Shown here: piece by piece, positions 41,501-56,500 of the stretch
Layout: each line of letters opens with the position of its first letter
Position numbering within the stretch: position 1 is the stretch's first letter
Assembly: GCA_023333565.1 (NCBI GenBank)
Contig: JAJKFH010000052.1
Span: forward strand, 1,054,001-1,118,000
Reading direction: 5' to 3'
Length of the DNA stretch: 64,000 nucleotides
Source: Puffinus mauretanicus
Taxonomy: Eukaryota; Chordata; Aves; Procellariiformes; Procellariidae
Made by a program: the position numbers and the translations under genes
The notes under the pieces: generated by a model
What the model was told of the DNA's origin: nothing
The model's input: the letters and a program-made list of their open reading frames with translations, nothing else
Databases searched by the model: none

Positions 41501-44500
41501 AGGTGAAAACAAACTGAACTAACTAATTTATCCTGAATATAGTACACCCTGCTTCTGTTGCTCTGCTGGACGGTGTCAGAAACGACAAGAAATTTTAACT
41601 GAACACACAGAACGGTATGGTGTGCACAAACAGTCCTCTTCCCCACTTCCATCAGCATACATTTTCAATCAGTTGAAATCAATACAGATTATGTATTACA
41701 ACCACACTCAGAGACACATCCATAAAACCCAACGAGCATGCAATGGAGACATCATCAAGAATACATGGTAGAGCTGGGGGGTGGGAATAAATAATCTTGA
41801 CACAGAACTATTTTGGGGGAAGAGAGATGAAGGGTTAGGTAAATCAGGTTTCTGCAAACCCACTTTCCTTTATTTTTAAGAAACCAAAAATAGGTAATCC
41901 CCCTGGAGTTGCAAACTGCAGAACGCAGAGCTCAGATTGCTGCCTAAAAAGATAACACAAAAAACATTTTAGGGGTTATAGTTAGAAGAACTTTTGGGAC
42001 AGGAAAATAAAGTTATTTACCTATTTTAAAGGAAATGAACCTTTTTTCCCATTTTGGAATCTGACACTCTTAAAAGACATAAAAAGAGATGAAGATTTAG
42101 CTGTTTCTAGAGGAACTGATCTACTTGGACTTGTGCAAAGCATTTGACACTATCCCGCATGACAACCTTGTCTCTAAATTGGAGAGACATGGATATGATG
42201 GATGGACCACTCGGTGGGTAAGGAATTGGCTGGATGGTCACACTCAAAGAGTTGCGGTCAACGGCTCGATGTCCAAGTGGAGACCATTGACGAGTGGCGT
42301 TCCTCAGGGGTCGGTATTGGGACTGGCGCCGTTTAACAGCTTTGTTGGTGACACAGACAGTGGGATCGAGTGCACCCTCAGAAAGTTTGCCGACAACACC
42401 AAGCTGTGTGGTGCGGTCGACACGCTGGAGGGAGGGGATGCCATCCAGAGGGACCTTGACAGGCTTGAGAGGTGGGCCCATGCGAACCTCATGAAGTTGA
42501 ACAAGACCAAGTGCAAGGTCCTGCACATGGGTCGGGGCAATCCCAAGCACAAATACAGCCTGGGCGGAGAATGGATTGAGAGCAGCCCTGCGGAGAAGGA
42601 CTTGGGGGTGTTGGTTGATGAGAAGCTCAACATGAGCCAGCAACATGTGCTTGCAGTCCAGAAAGCCAACCATATCCTGGGCTGCATCAAAAGAAGCATG
42701 ACCGGCAGGTTGAAGGAGGTGATCCTCCCCCTCTACTCCGCTCTTGTGAGACCCCCACCTGGAGTACTGCGTCCAGCTCTGGGGCCCCCAACATAAGAAG
42801 GGCATGGACCTGTTGGAGCGAGTCCAGAGGAGGGCCATGAAGATGATCAGAGGGCTGGAGCACCTCTCCTATGAAGACAGGCTGAGAGAGTTGGAGTTGT
42901 TCAGCCTGGAGAAGAGAAGGCTCCGGGGAGACCTTATAGCTGCCTTCAAGTACCTGAAGGGGGGCTACAAGAAAGCTGGAGAGGGACTTTTTACAAGGGC
43001 ATGTAGTGATAGGACAAGGGGTAATGGCTTTAAACTGAAAAAGGGTAGATTTAGATTAGCTATAAGGAAGGAATTCTTCACTATGAGGGCGGTGAGGCAT
43101 TGGAACAGGTTGCCCAGAGAAGTGTTCAAGGCCAGTTGGGGCTTTGAACAACCTGGTCTAGTGGAAGGTGTCCCTGCCCATGGGAGGGGGGTTGGAACTA
43201 GACGATCTTTAAGGTCCCTTCCAACCCAAACCATTCTATGATTCTATGATAACATCAGAAAGACATCAACAGGTAGTTTCATGTACAAACAGGTAGTTTG
43301 TACACACATACACATGCTTTTATTTATATGTATGCATGCACACAGGTAAGTAACTACTGTAAGCTTTCTGAGCCTAGCACAATGTGATCCTGCCTACTGC
43401 CACTATACTTACAACAATAAATACATACAAAAACTGACTACAGAAAAACGCAGATATTCATTACACACAGATTGGAAGAGCAGCACTGCACTTGGAATAA
43501 ATCAACACAGCTCAGTTAATTCCCTTGTATCATTCAGCTGACAGCAGCCTTGTAAAAATTCATTAACTCCAGCCAGTTTTGAGGAACATCCCCTCCAGTA
43601 TCCACCACTGAATTTAATTAAGTGCAGATATGTTATTGATTTACAGTCCAAATAATCACGGTCCCCAACAAGCTTTGAAAAATGTCACTTTTTTATGACT
43701 TCAACAAGGCTATTTCTTGCAGGGTCAGGTGAACAAGTTTTCTCCTTTTTTGCCTTTATGAAAATCTTGACATGACTTAATGGGGCGTGAAATAAGAGAG
43801 CTCCAGGGATGGGGCTGGAAGGGTGGTAAGCAGAGAAAAGAAGGCCTGTCGAAGGATTATTTATGGGGTTTATTTAGCAGATGAAATTTTCCTTAGACAG
43901 GAAGAAACACCGCAGCTAAATACCTTGTTTTCATGGAAACTGTGCACAGGGAATTGAATCCATGAGGCTGAAGAAAATAAGAACAAGTGAAAAGAGGAGG
44001 ATGATAAAGAAGCAATCAGATGCTCATGATCTCCAGCTGCTGTTGCTTTACCTAGCTAATCACAGATCTGCCCAGTTTGAAACCAATTTTATTACCAAGT
44101 TATAGCATGCTATGTCATTGAGAAATGCATACTGAGTAGATGAGATAGCTAGCATGCAGGTATAGCTGGGTAATAAGCAAATGACTGCAGAGGAGATACC
44201 CAAATTTGCTCCTTTGTCCAAAAGGTACTGCTTTGTGCATTTTATGGAAGAGGGAAAAACTGAGTATCAAGCATGTGCTTAAGTCTCAATTCCCATTTGA
44301 CATTCTGTCTTCAAATGCCAAGGATCATAGACTCCCCAGATATAGCTGCACTGCAAATAAGGGACTTCATGTGACAAATCCAAGTATGCTCATGGGACAC
44401 CAGGCAAGGATAATAAGGAGAGAGCAGTGCTACAGCCAAGCTCTCACTCCCACCTGCCTCACCCGATTTTCAATACATCATTCACCAAACGCCAGCCTGC

Positions 44501-47500
44501 AACAACCGCTGCAACCAAGATGGAAGGGTTCCCTTGCCTATCAGAACAAAAAGCACTAAAAAAAGTGGTTCATTTTGAACTAATATCTTCCTCAGACCTC
44601 TGGTGCTGTGATTTAAATATCATAGCATGGGATATGAATGATAGAAAGATACCTACGATCTCTTCTTAATTTTCAGGGCTGCAATCATTTTCAGGGTTAA
44701 GTACATAAACCTCCGCAATGAAAGAGTTCATATGTCACCGAGACAGAGGAAGTACCCTTAGTATAAAGAAACAAACAAATTGCTTCATAGAATAGAAGGG
44801 TAGGAAGCAAGAGTATAAGAAGTAAGGTCCAATTAAATATTTCCTTTAGAATCACAACGTCAAGCTAGTGCCTCAGTAGTTAAGTACAACTCATGCTTTA
44901 TAACTGGGCATCCCTTAATAGCTACATGCATCAAAGTTATCTTTGCTGACGCCCTTCTTCCATTGCTGGTGTAGGACTTCAGTACTTTCTTTTAGCATAT
45001 ACCCATTTTTCATTTCACCACAAGACTGTGGACACCTGAAGCTTGCAGCTTCACTGCAAGTCTGGTATATTTATTACACATCCTTATTTACAGCAGCCCT
45101 ACCACGGTTATATTAGAACATCAGCACTGCTAAGAGACAGGTATCTTAGGGAGTTAAAAGGCACTGTATTTCTGCTGTAGCTCTTATTCTGACTGGTCAG
45201 CTGAGAAGTCCAGATGCCCAATGTTACATCAACTGGGAGGGCAAACTGTTTTCATATTTAATTTCATTTTCATTTCAAGCTGCAAAATGAAGACCTTTAA
45301 AGTATCTAGTACTTTTATTAGTGTTTGTTAAATGTAGCAAATGTAGCAAATCACTTGGAATCCACGCAAAGGAAAATACCAAGGTGACAGGCACTAGAAG
45401 AACACCAAGTATTTTTATTTTACAACAGCACAAAGAGACATTATCCGTGATCGGGATTGCACAGAACTAGGGGGAGACAGTCTCTGCCTTGAAGAGTCCA
45501 TCAGTAAAACTGCACTTGATAACTACCAGAAAAAAACCTTTCCATTTCACTCTTGGAGGTTTCACGTGAAAGAAGACTCATTGTTAAAGAAATGTTGAAA
45601 ACACACTATAAAAGAATCATTTAATTTGAAAACTCTACTTATAGTTAACAGGACGGTTTGAATCCATATCAGGAGAAAGCACCTTTTCCCCCGGAAGCAA
45701 GGTAAAAGCAGCAGTTAGTGGGACTGAACGTCCAAGGCTGTGTAGTTTAATGGTTAAATTCACTTGGACTCAAGCTACTTGTGTGCTCTGCCACACAGAC
45801 AGGACACAGACATCATATTTTCAATAAATCCCTGCGAAAAAAAGATATCTAAATGGACAATCCTCAGTTCTAAACATAGCTCTGGCTGGGAAACATCAGG
45901 GCTGGAAGTTGGTGAGTGCTCCTCTTTAAAATCTCGACCATTAAACTTCAAGGATCTCAATACCCTTCAGAAAATGGAAGTGTTTCCATTAAACACTATT
46001 AAGGCTATATCAAAATTACTGAGGTTTCTCTGAATAATTGAATATGATCCAATTTGATGGCCCAGGATTAAAGTAAAATGTTTAGCATAGTGCTCTAAAA
46101 AGCATGAGAGATTATATTTCACTTCTCAAACTAAAAACACATGCAGTTCAAAAGCTGTTTGATTTCACATCACAGCTAATATTCACACTCTCTTTTTTTT
46201 CTTTCCTCTCCTCTATACCACACCACTCATTACTTTAAAGCAGTCATCTTTGGAGCACAATCAAAAGCTTTTAAATTTGTGTGAAAAAATATTTGCCTCC
46301 CCCCAATTATGATCATCTCTCATACTCTCTTTAGGCTACTGTGTTTATGAAGTGAGGTAGAACCTCTGTAAACTATTTTATAAGCATTACTCATTACTGA
46401 AAATGTTTCATTTGTTTTCCAAATATGTAATATTTGGAATATTTAGTAATACACGGAGGTTCATATTTTGTTTATGAGACCTGCATTTCCATAGCGGATT
46501 AACTGCATTTTTTAAAAACATCAATGCCAAGGGTAGAAAGTCAAAAGAATTAAAATAATAAAATGCCTGGTTGGACAATGGTTATTTCCATCTATTTCTA
46601 CATAAGTTACATTTCTGTGAGCTAAGAAAAAAAGAAAGAGAGGAAACTGAATTCTTAATTTTTTGTCAGATCCTAGGAGCACTGTGCTATTTAGAAGCCT
46701 CAAGGCAATCATCTAAAAAACCCAAAGCATAAGGCATCTCTTCCTAATGGGGCTGATTTTCAGAAGAACTGGAAGGCTGTAACTCCAACTGAAATTCATG
46801 GGAACAGCTTGTTGTGTGGACAGTCAGGACGCTTCAAATACAAGGTCCAGACCAGCTCCAAACCAATCTCCTGTTCCTTTCATCTGCTAACACTTTGTTG
46901 TCATACTTTAAATAGGAGGCAGAGAAAGGGCTTCTATCAGGAACTTATTTCTCACCTTAAAAACAAACAAAGAAGAGTTTCCCACATTGCCGCCTTCCAC
47001 GATTTTACTGCAAGTCTGTGGATATTTGATATTCTTCTGAAGGCTTTACCATCTTGAAGCATGCCACTGGGTAAGAATCTCTGGATAAGAAATGTATTTA
47101 AGAAATACATTTCTATTCCTCAGTTGATTTTATTTTCCTGTCATGAACTTTAATCCAGTCTTGCAATTTAGGGCCATGAAGGAAAAGATTTCTGACTCAT
47201 GATTTTTCATTGCTGGGGGCTGGCAATCGTGACGTTTGGTGACTCTGATAATTGCTTGGATTTCAGGTCCTGAACGAGAAAAAACAGAACACAAGCTCCA
47301 GCATCATGCAGTCATTGGTTCCTAATTAGATCTTCTCTTTCAAACACAATTAACTTCGTGCAAAATGGGATAACAAGTCATCATAAGACCAATGAAGAAA
47401 ACAGTCCCACAACTAACCACATTTTTGTGGTTAACCCTTATGTATGTTAGCAGCTTAGATTCCTACCCAGCACTACCAGGCACTCCTGCAACTCAGGCAT

Positions 47501-50500
47501 GTTATCTGTCCCTGAAATACCCAGAGATCTGGTCTTGAGGAGTCACCAGCCATATTCACGCTCACAGGTTTCCCGGTTTTCCACTACCAGCTTTGACAGA
47601 GACATATTCAGCATTTCAGCTGAAGCTATTTGATTGTACTCCTACAAATATTTCCAGACCCTGAAACTTAAGATCTTAACTGATCTCAGACTAAGCATGC
47701 GGCGCCAGAAAATCCAGCCACACAACTGCTTTCCTACTGTCTACCACCTCCAAAATGAATGGAGTACTCATTTCCTTTAGGAAGCTGCGAGGACACCTAA
47801 TTAAAGCTGGGAAGTAACTGTTAAATTGTTTGACAGAAAGTCCAATCTTAATAAGTGTTTTGCAGATTAACTGCAATCATGTTACATACTTAATTGGTTC
47901 TAAAATGTTAACAGAACCCAAGAACCATTCCGTTTCTCGGAATTTGCCAGTCCTTTCACTGTGAACAGACATTGACTGATACAGAGCTATTCCAACTAAA
48001 ATTTCCCTTTACTTATTTTCCAAGAAGGAAGCATCTTACACTGACAATTATCCAAGCCTAGGTGCCCCAGGGCTATGTGAAAGGAAACTGCAATGGATGG
48101 ATACGGGACCTCCACACTAGGTCTTCTCTCAAGTGCAGAATTAAAGCCTAAAGCACAGCCGCTTCAAAAGCGCTTCTGTGCAACAGTTTTCCTCCACTTT
48201 GCTTCCGAGAACAATAAATGCTTGTGCAGTCGTGATGTACGCAGACACTTTAGGAGCTTGAAAGCAAAAGCACACAACATGAGATACACCCCGACAAGAC
48301 AAACAGGGCATAAACAGTTCAAAGATACTTATCGCACCAAGTCAGCAACTCCTTTGAATGAGATTTAAAAACCCCACACTCTTTAAAAAGTCTCTGAAAT
48401 AAGTGTGATAGGACTTCCAGCCTCACATCCTCAAAAGCACCACAGAGGCTAATATCGCTGGCATCCAGTCCACAGAGTACATGAGTAACCTGACGGAGAA
48501 CACTGGTAGACTGCACATAGTACACACACAGGTTAAAACAGACAAAACAGTGTGTTCCTGAAAAGGAATACAAATACCAGCTAAGGAGTATTTCACAGAA
48601 GCAGCCATTTTCATCCTCAGCCTGGAGTCCAGCTCTGCAGTAACACAACCTGTCCCGAGTCAAGATCATATTCTACTCTTGTTGCACCGAAGGAAATGCA
48701 GGGAAGCTGAAGGAGCTACGTCGCATCTTAGAGGAGCATATGAGAGAAACTATACTGAGAGGAAGCAGTATGATAATATTTACCTATCTCCTGGCACATC
48801 ACGCCTATAGACCTGGAAGTCATCCACAAAGGAAAGGATGCACCCTGCAGAGTTGGCCAGGTGCATGCGCAGCACTGTACGGCCGCCGCATGGACCTCCT
48901 CACCCACCCACCCTCCTCTACTACCGTGTCCAGCGACTACCAAAGGGTTCGCAAGCAGCTGCTTCCAGAGAAGACTGGACTGGTGGCTGGGCAAGTCAGC
49001 ACTCGGTTCGTGTTCAGGCAAGTGTCTGTTCACTTTGGGACTGCAGATGTCAGCTGAAAGGGCTTAGGCCATCTCTCCAATGTGTCATTCACACGGAGAA
49101 AGAGCACTGCTTCAAGGACTGCTTGCTAATGTGAATTCATTATATCACAAGCACTCCCCAGTGCAGTGATCACATCCTTCTTTTGTTTAAAGGGCTGCAT
49201 GCATGACTAAACGTAGTCAGAGATAATGCACAAACACCTTCATTTAATATTCAGATCCAGCTCTGCAGTCAAACCATATTACTTTTCCCAATGCATTACT
49301 GGACAGATCATGAGATGGATTTTGGTTTTCTTTTTTTAGATCTGTGGTATTTAAACACAGCATTACCCAGAAAAAACAGTAATTTTCATCAGTTAATAAG
49401 AGAAGAAAAGCAGTATGCATAATGGAAATGGAAACAACAAAACCCAAGGTTAATGCAGCTCAAACAAGGGGACAGGCTTATCTCCTAGGCTGAGCAAGCC
49501 AAGCTCTCTGGTCTCCTCTCACAGGAGAGGCTCTCTGTTCCTCTTCTCTGTCGAGTCTGGAATGGACCAGCACATGAAATTGCAGGTTCTGCAGCGAGTA
49601 TTCTCAACAATGGTAACCTAACATTCAATTTATTGCTTGGGTTTTAGAGGGGAACAATGTTTCTGGTCTATAAGTCTGGTGTAGATAAAACACAGCTTTA
49701 GAACAGACTCAGAAGGCAAAGGTAATTAAATGACACTGAGGTAAGGAAAAAGAAAGACTTCCAAATGCCTCTGAAACGAAAGACTAACCTACACTGGGGG
49801 TAAATCAAAGGATATTAATAACTGGAAATGGGAAGAAACAGCACGCATCAAGTATCTGAAGTATACCAAAAAAGATAGCCAAAGTATCAAGAAAACAAAA
49901 AGAAGATAGGAGTTTTCCTGTTTTCTTTGATGGAAGAGCTTCAATGCCTTGCAGAATTGGAGTTCAGTTTCTTTGCTTTCTAGTTTACAAGTGGTTGGGT
50001 CACACTTGCACCAACATATCAGTATCAACAGGAATACAGGATGCAATTCAGAGAGGCACTTGGGTCTACAGGTCTTCCCTTCCTTGCCAGCAAAAAAATG
50101 CAGTAGTACGATAAAACCAGAGAAAGCTGCCTGAAACATCAAATCCAAACCCACGACCTACTCCCAGTTGACTTGAGCTCAGGTTCAGACGCTCGAGCAG
50201 ATCGGTGCTGCCGCTGGCAGGCAGCCAGCTAGCAAGACCAGGCGTCCTGAGAGAGCCGAGAGACATGCGGTGCAGTTGTGAGGCTCTAGACCAAATAAAA
50301 GCCTCTCGCTGCAGTGTGCCGAACAGAGCTTCCTTCACGCAACCCCCTCTATCACCACCTGGGCAAAAGAGAAGAAATTTGGCTGCCACAATGAAGTATA
50401 TATATATATATATATTTTACACATAATGCCCATAACACTCTAAAGAGGAATATCCCAAGAGATGAGGGGCCTCTTTGTGAAGCCATCCAGTGGTATCACA

Positions 50501-53500
50501 CCGATCGTTTTGGCTCTGAGGTTCACTAGACGTGCACCATGCACAGCTACAAGGAATGTAACTGCTGCAGCTATCCCCCTTCCTCCAGCGTAAGGGGCTC
50601 CAAAGAAAAATCGACACCAGCCACTGATGTGGGCGGAAAGGAACAGACAACGGCGATGTTCCCACAATAAACCCATCCACTTCCCAGCACAGCTCCCGTG
50701 CAAACCCAGACAGGTCCCCAGGGAGGGCCGGCGGCACAATTCCCAGGGATAGCAACGGAAACCCCCAACTCTCTCCTCTCCATTCACATCCCAAGGAACA
50801 AGTGCAACACAAACCTGCAATCCTCAAAGAAGGTTTAAAAGAAGCCTTAGGCACAACATTAAGTACCGCTCTACAGCTCAAAATCAGAACTGGCCTTTTC
50901 ATTTCAACCTCAAAGGGATTCTGTACATTTTAATTAATGGGTTTAATTATGGTAGCAAATTTATTATTCAGGCCAAAAAAAGCTTTTCGTGCAGTTCATC
51001 TCTTCCCTAATTTGAATAAAAATCTCATTGAAAAGCCAAGTTCTGCATGTTTGACGGTGCCCAAGTTACCATTTTTACTGCTAACCTTCCCCCAAAATGC
51101 AGTAACTACATTCACTTTGACAAGCAGGCACGCTGGATTTACATCTAAACAATACACATTTTGATTCTGGCACACTCCAGCTCTCAATAATCCACCTGAA
51201 GTCTGTGGCAATTATTTTACAGCATGAGAATTCAGGATTATTTCATTTAATGCACTCAAAATATTTATTCAAAGAGAACAAACTACTGAGACTCATTTCA
51301 AACAATATAAAAATACCTTTAAATTATAAACCAGCCAAGCACAGTCAGCTCCTATGAACAATAATTTAATTACAATTAAATTCAAAGTTCACATTTCCTT
51401 TAAAACAAACATCCAGTGAATGTTGAACATTTTGTACAATCCCAGTTTTTATTTGCCAGCATCCTTGCTACGCTTAAGTAATAATTACACCAATTGGAAC
51501 AAGACACTTAACTTCACTGAGGGAGATATTGTCTGGACAAAGTTTGTTTTCAGAGTAGTTATCAATTTACTTTTAAAAACAAGACATTAAAAATACACTC
51601 TACGTTTAAGTACTATTATTACAGGAGCAGTGTCCTTCCAGCAATCCATTCATCAAGCATCAAGTATGCACCGTGTATATGGCTTGCTTTAAGTGTCTTT
51701 TCCAGGAGAAGGCTCCCCACATACTCCCTTTTTCCTCCTCCAATGAATAATGCATACAAACGGAGCATACAGTTTGAGCAATCAGGAGCAGTTATTACAG
51801 CTCTGCACACACAGTAAACAAGCAAAACATGAAGTGCATTAAACACATGTCCCGGTGACCCACGCTGTTGCAATGAACATGGTTCGGCCACCCACTCCAC
51901 CATGGATGCAATAATTTGGATGAATGGGGGAGAAGGAAGAGAAGCCTGCAGAAGCCCTTCCCAAAGTTTCTCTTTTCTGATGTTGCCAGAGGCACACAGA
52001 CCTTGAAAACTGGGCAGAAGCCCCTGCCTGTGCCCTGCTGAAGGCACCAGCTCTATAAAGTGGTCTTGGCTGCCCCAATTCCTCAGGGCTACCTTGCTGA
52101 GCTGACAGGACAACAGAGCTCATCACACTTGCATTAAATGCATCCACTGGAAATGAGACAGCTCTCTGAAAAACATCAAAATGCTGGTTTCAAAGACGAG
52201 ATTGAAAGTGTCCGAAGGGCTTTTCTTTTTTTTTTTTTGGACAAGATAAAAAGTGTTATTAAGGACAGTTTGAATTGGCTTTGTACATCTGGAGTAAAGA
52301 TATCCTAATCTGCGACATTTGTAGCTTCTGTGAAACCTTCTGTACAATTTTTTTTTTTTTTTTTTAGATGAAAGGGGGAAAAGAGAAGAAATATTAAAAA
52401 GTGAGTTAATGAAAGATCTTGACTGGACACATAAAAGAGACCACTTGGAGAAAATCAGTCCTGTGAGATTCATGATGTGAGCTACATGCCCTTGAAGACG
52501 TAAAGAACAACATTTTGGGTAACCTTGTCTTGGATCCATTCATGAATAAGGCATGTTCCATTACGTTTGCTGTACGAAGCTGATTTAAACAGGTTTTTAA
52601 ATCTTTGCTTATAGCAGCACATTACTGTCAGATCTAAAGATGGGCAACCACGCAGAAAAAGGCTTAGCAAAGCTGCAGGTAGTTTTCGGACAAACACAGT
52701 AAGTGTAATGCACTGAACCGGAAAACCCTGCTTGCTGATTACTGGTAAATACACGTTAGGTAACTGCAGAGACAGACAGAAGAAAAGCTTCCTTTTTCTT
52801 CCCCCTTTCCCTCAGAAGTGTAAAAGCTGGGAAGGGCTAGTATTCCTGGCGAGAACACGACCAGCCATGAAACCTTCAGGGAAGCTGGTGAAAGGACGGA
52901 TGCCAGAGGAGAGCGGCAGCGTTCTCCTTGCCCGCAGGGATGGCACTCAGCTGAACGAGCGAGGCACGGTCCCTACCTCATGCGATGCCAGCTACCGTTA
53001 CTAAGGAAACGGCACCAGATAACCCAGGCTGAAAACATCCACATCCAGTTTCTAACAGAAACGCCTGTCCACTGAAGATGCTATGAATATCCACAGAGCT
53101 TGCGTCATTTCATTATACTCTGATTGACAACACAATACCGGTGAAATCCACTCAACAGCAACCTGTAGCCCAAAGACATTTGGAATTTTTGTCCCAACAT
53201 GGCACACATTAGCCACACTGCACACAGTCCAAACTGAACCGCTACGGCTCTGAATGACAGAGCTAGATCTTTTATAAATCAGATAGGATGAAAGAGTAAC
53301 TGGAATGTTACTAGGCTATAAACTGGGTTGAGAGCAAATACAAAAACATCTGCATTCATTGCTTCCCCACAAGGATGAAAATGTCAGCACTGTTTTCCTT
53401 CTCTCAGATCACACAGGTGAAGACTTTAGATTGTAAGCAGAGTCATTGTGGTTACCACAAATCTCTCCCACTGGATGAGTAGAACTGACCGGCACAGAGG

Positions 53501-56500
53501 CATTATTCCTCCAGGGGACAGCAAGGGTGGCATGGAGCTGCCCCGGGTCCGGAGAATGGCTTTGCTTCAGGAGCTTGCAAAGGTGAGCCCACTGCTTCAC
53601 ACTGTACGCCCAGCGGGCTAGACAGGCAGTGCTGAGACTGTCTCTCCTATCTTAATACACGTTTTCTGTGGTCTCATTAGGGTGACCCTGGGGCAGGAAA
53701 GGGGCCCTCCTGCCCACTGGATGCCAACGTACCTCCATAGAGTCAAATCCATATAAACTCCTCTAGATTTGCAAATAAACCCTACACAACATGAGTGCTC
53801 TTCTGTCCAACTGCACCCTATGGATTAAATCCAGGACCATGGAGACACATTTCAAGGGCCAGACTGTGAGGAAACCCTGAGAAAACCCATTCAGGCTCAA
53901 TGCTCTGCAGTAATCTTAAATGAAAAGCTTCCTTCTGCTTAACAGATGATACATTTAAGGTCTGTTCAGAGATGCTGTAGTCCAGCATGGGGCTGAACAG
54001 CAAACACCGAGTCTGCCATCTCAGCCTTGGAGTTTCTTGTGCCTGCAAACCCCATGTACTGCAACAAAGGGGCACCGAAGAAGGGTGTGGGAGAAGGGGC
54101 ACACACTATTTAATTGGCACCTTCAGCCATTTAGGGCCTGGGAGAGCTAGGAAGTTTTCAGTTACTGATGCAGACAGGCCCTGAAAATCAACTACCATGT
54201 ATTTAAGAGACTCTTGCTAAACTCAGCCTTGCAGGAGAGTAAAGTGATTCACAAGAATTCTATATTTATAACGAAGATTCACTGAAAGTGACTCATGTTC
54301 TGAGCCAATCTAATTTTAAATAGAAGGGAAAAACCTCTTGAAGAGGCACATGAAACTGGAGTGGGGGAGGGAAAAGAACTCCACACACAGGAGAGCCCCA
54401 GCCAGGAGCTGTTAGCCAAATCTACTGGAAACAGTTTCTCCATTCAATTAGCTGAGGTGATAGCAGAACACTCAGCTTCACCTTCTTCTGGTTTAGAGTT
54501 AATTAAGTCCTACATTCAAAGCAGCTGCAGGTTGGAATACTTCCTTAGGATAGGTAGGATTGCTGGGCAATAATAAGGCAGCTCACAGAGAGTTATTAGT
54601 TCTTCAGACTCTACAGAATTCAGAACACAAAACCAACTGGAATCGTAGCGGGAGGGAAGGAGAAATATTAAGAAGATTTTACAGTATCGCTAATTTTGGC
54701 CAAGCAGATTCTAACAGAAATAGCTGCCGCCCCACTACCCCTTACATCAACACTGTAGCACATCTTACAGAATATAATTTCAAAGGCCGAGAACAGACAC
54801 ACAACACTGGGAGCACTCCAGATCAAACCAGGTAGCCCGCAGCAAGGGCACAGGCTCAGGGTTCCTTCACCTGCTCTTATCTCAGGGCCATCTTCCTCAG
54901 TTACTTTTTCTCTTCCGTATAGTACAAATATAAAGTAGATAGAAGGGGAATATTTAACATAACCACAACCTAAATGGAGGAAACGGCTACAGTCTACATT
55001 AATAGCAATAAAACATTAGCCAGAGAACATGGCCAAAGCTGGCACTCCTGCACTGAATATGTAGGGATGAATAAATTATCCTAAGCTGTAAGTAAAAGAT
55101 AACTTGGAAACAGCAGGCAGGCTAGTGTAAGATTAGCCTGGCATACATAATAACCACACACAGCAGAGCAAGTTGGAATTTCAATGTTGCGACAGGAAAA
55201 GGTTACTATTTCAGACCTTGGCTTTCAGCAATGTGTCAATACTTCGTTGTCTAAACAGTCCACTTATTTCCAAAGCCAAATCTAACGTCCACTCTTAACA
55301 TCTCCACTGTCATCAACACATAACTGGGTATGCTTGGCTGCAAATGCCCCATTCTGTGAAATCCAGAAGTGTTTAGATGATGGCTGTTCTCCAATCATTC
55401 TCAGCATCGCTCCCAGTTAAGTCTTCAATTTGAAACATGAAGAGAAGGCAGCCAAGAATTCACAGGCCAACGTACATATTTACAATTGTACATACCTTTA
55501 ATTCTCAGCAGTATCTTGCTGAGATGTTTCTCCACACACCAAAGTCTGATGAATAGTGTTAATTTTTTATGGGCCCTAGTAAATTACAGGCTAGATCCTT
55601 CTCAGGCACTGAATGAAGTGGACAAGTCTCCAAAGGAATACTTGGTGTGAACTTCTGGGAGCTGACCTCTACTGGGAAGCCAGCATTGGACCATCCTTTA
55701 TCCACCCACCCGCACAGGGCCTGCTTCACTCCATCATCACAACACACACACGTCAGTCTAAGTCTGCAGGGACCAGGCAAACCACCACCAAATTTTAGAC
55801 TTCATTCAGACTTTGAGTGATTCACAGAGTTCTGAAACACCAACTGCCCTTGGTATACATGATGTTATCTCCAAAGAAATTTTATTTTCTTGCTAATTCT
55901 TGGTAATGCAACTTCCAAAATACAGTCATGAGGAAAAGTCACCAACATAATGGCTCACAGATTATATTTAAAAATATACAAGAATGTCCACAATGTCAGA
56001 GCCTAGACCTCAATCTCTCAAACGCACCATTTAGGTAATACAGCATTCAGTGCACAGTGAAGAGCAGCGAAGTGCCGCGAAGACCTGAAACATGCCAATT
56101 AGCCAGTGGCATGATGCTGGCTAGAAAAGTCACTGAGATTTCCATTGTTTCCCTTCTTTAAAAAAGGCAGTGACTTTTTGGGCTGGATTCTGTCACCTAT
56201 ACTCAAAATGAGACACCTTATTCTTCAAATACATTGAGACAACTTACAGAACACAGTACTTTCAGCTGGAAGGTAGCTGCCAGATTTTAACCCATGACTG
56301 TGAAAACTTGGTTTTTTGGCAGTTATTCTCTGGGTTGTATCTTACCTCCAAATACATATGTTTTAACCTACTAGTGCTTCCTAGTAAATCACCTTGTCAT
56401 TTTGGCTTGGTACTTATTTTGGATAATGCCATTTTAATAAGAGTTACTTTCTTATTTGTAATGTACACATGGAGGTAGCAAATGTAAAGAAAAGGTGACA

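Noticed and set aside
42304..42699. 131-codon minus frame over the LINE
   Set aside because: Another antisense shadow of the CR1 reverse-transcriptase region.
42107..42838. 243-codon minus frame, the longest in the window
   Set aside because: It is the antisense shadow of the CR1 reverse-transcriptase frame on the plus strand, whose translation matches the family closely.
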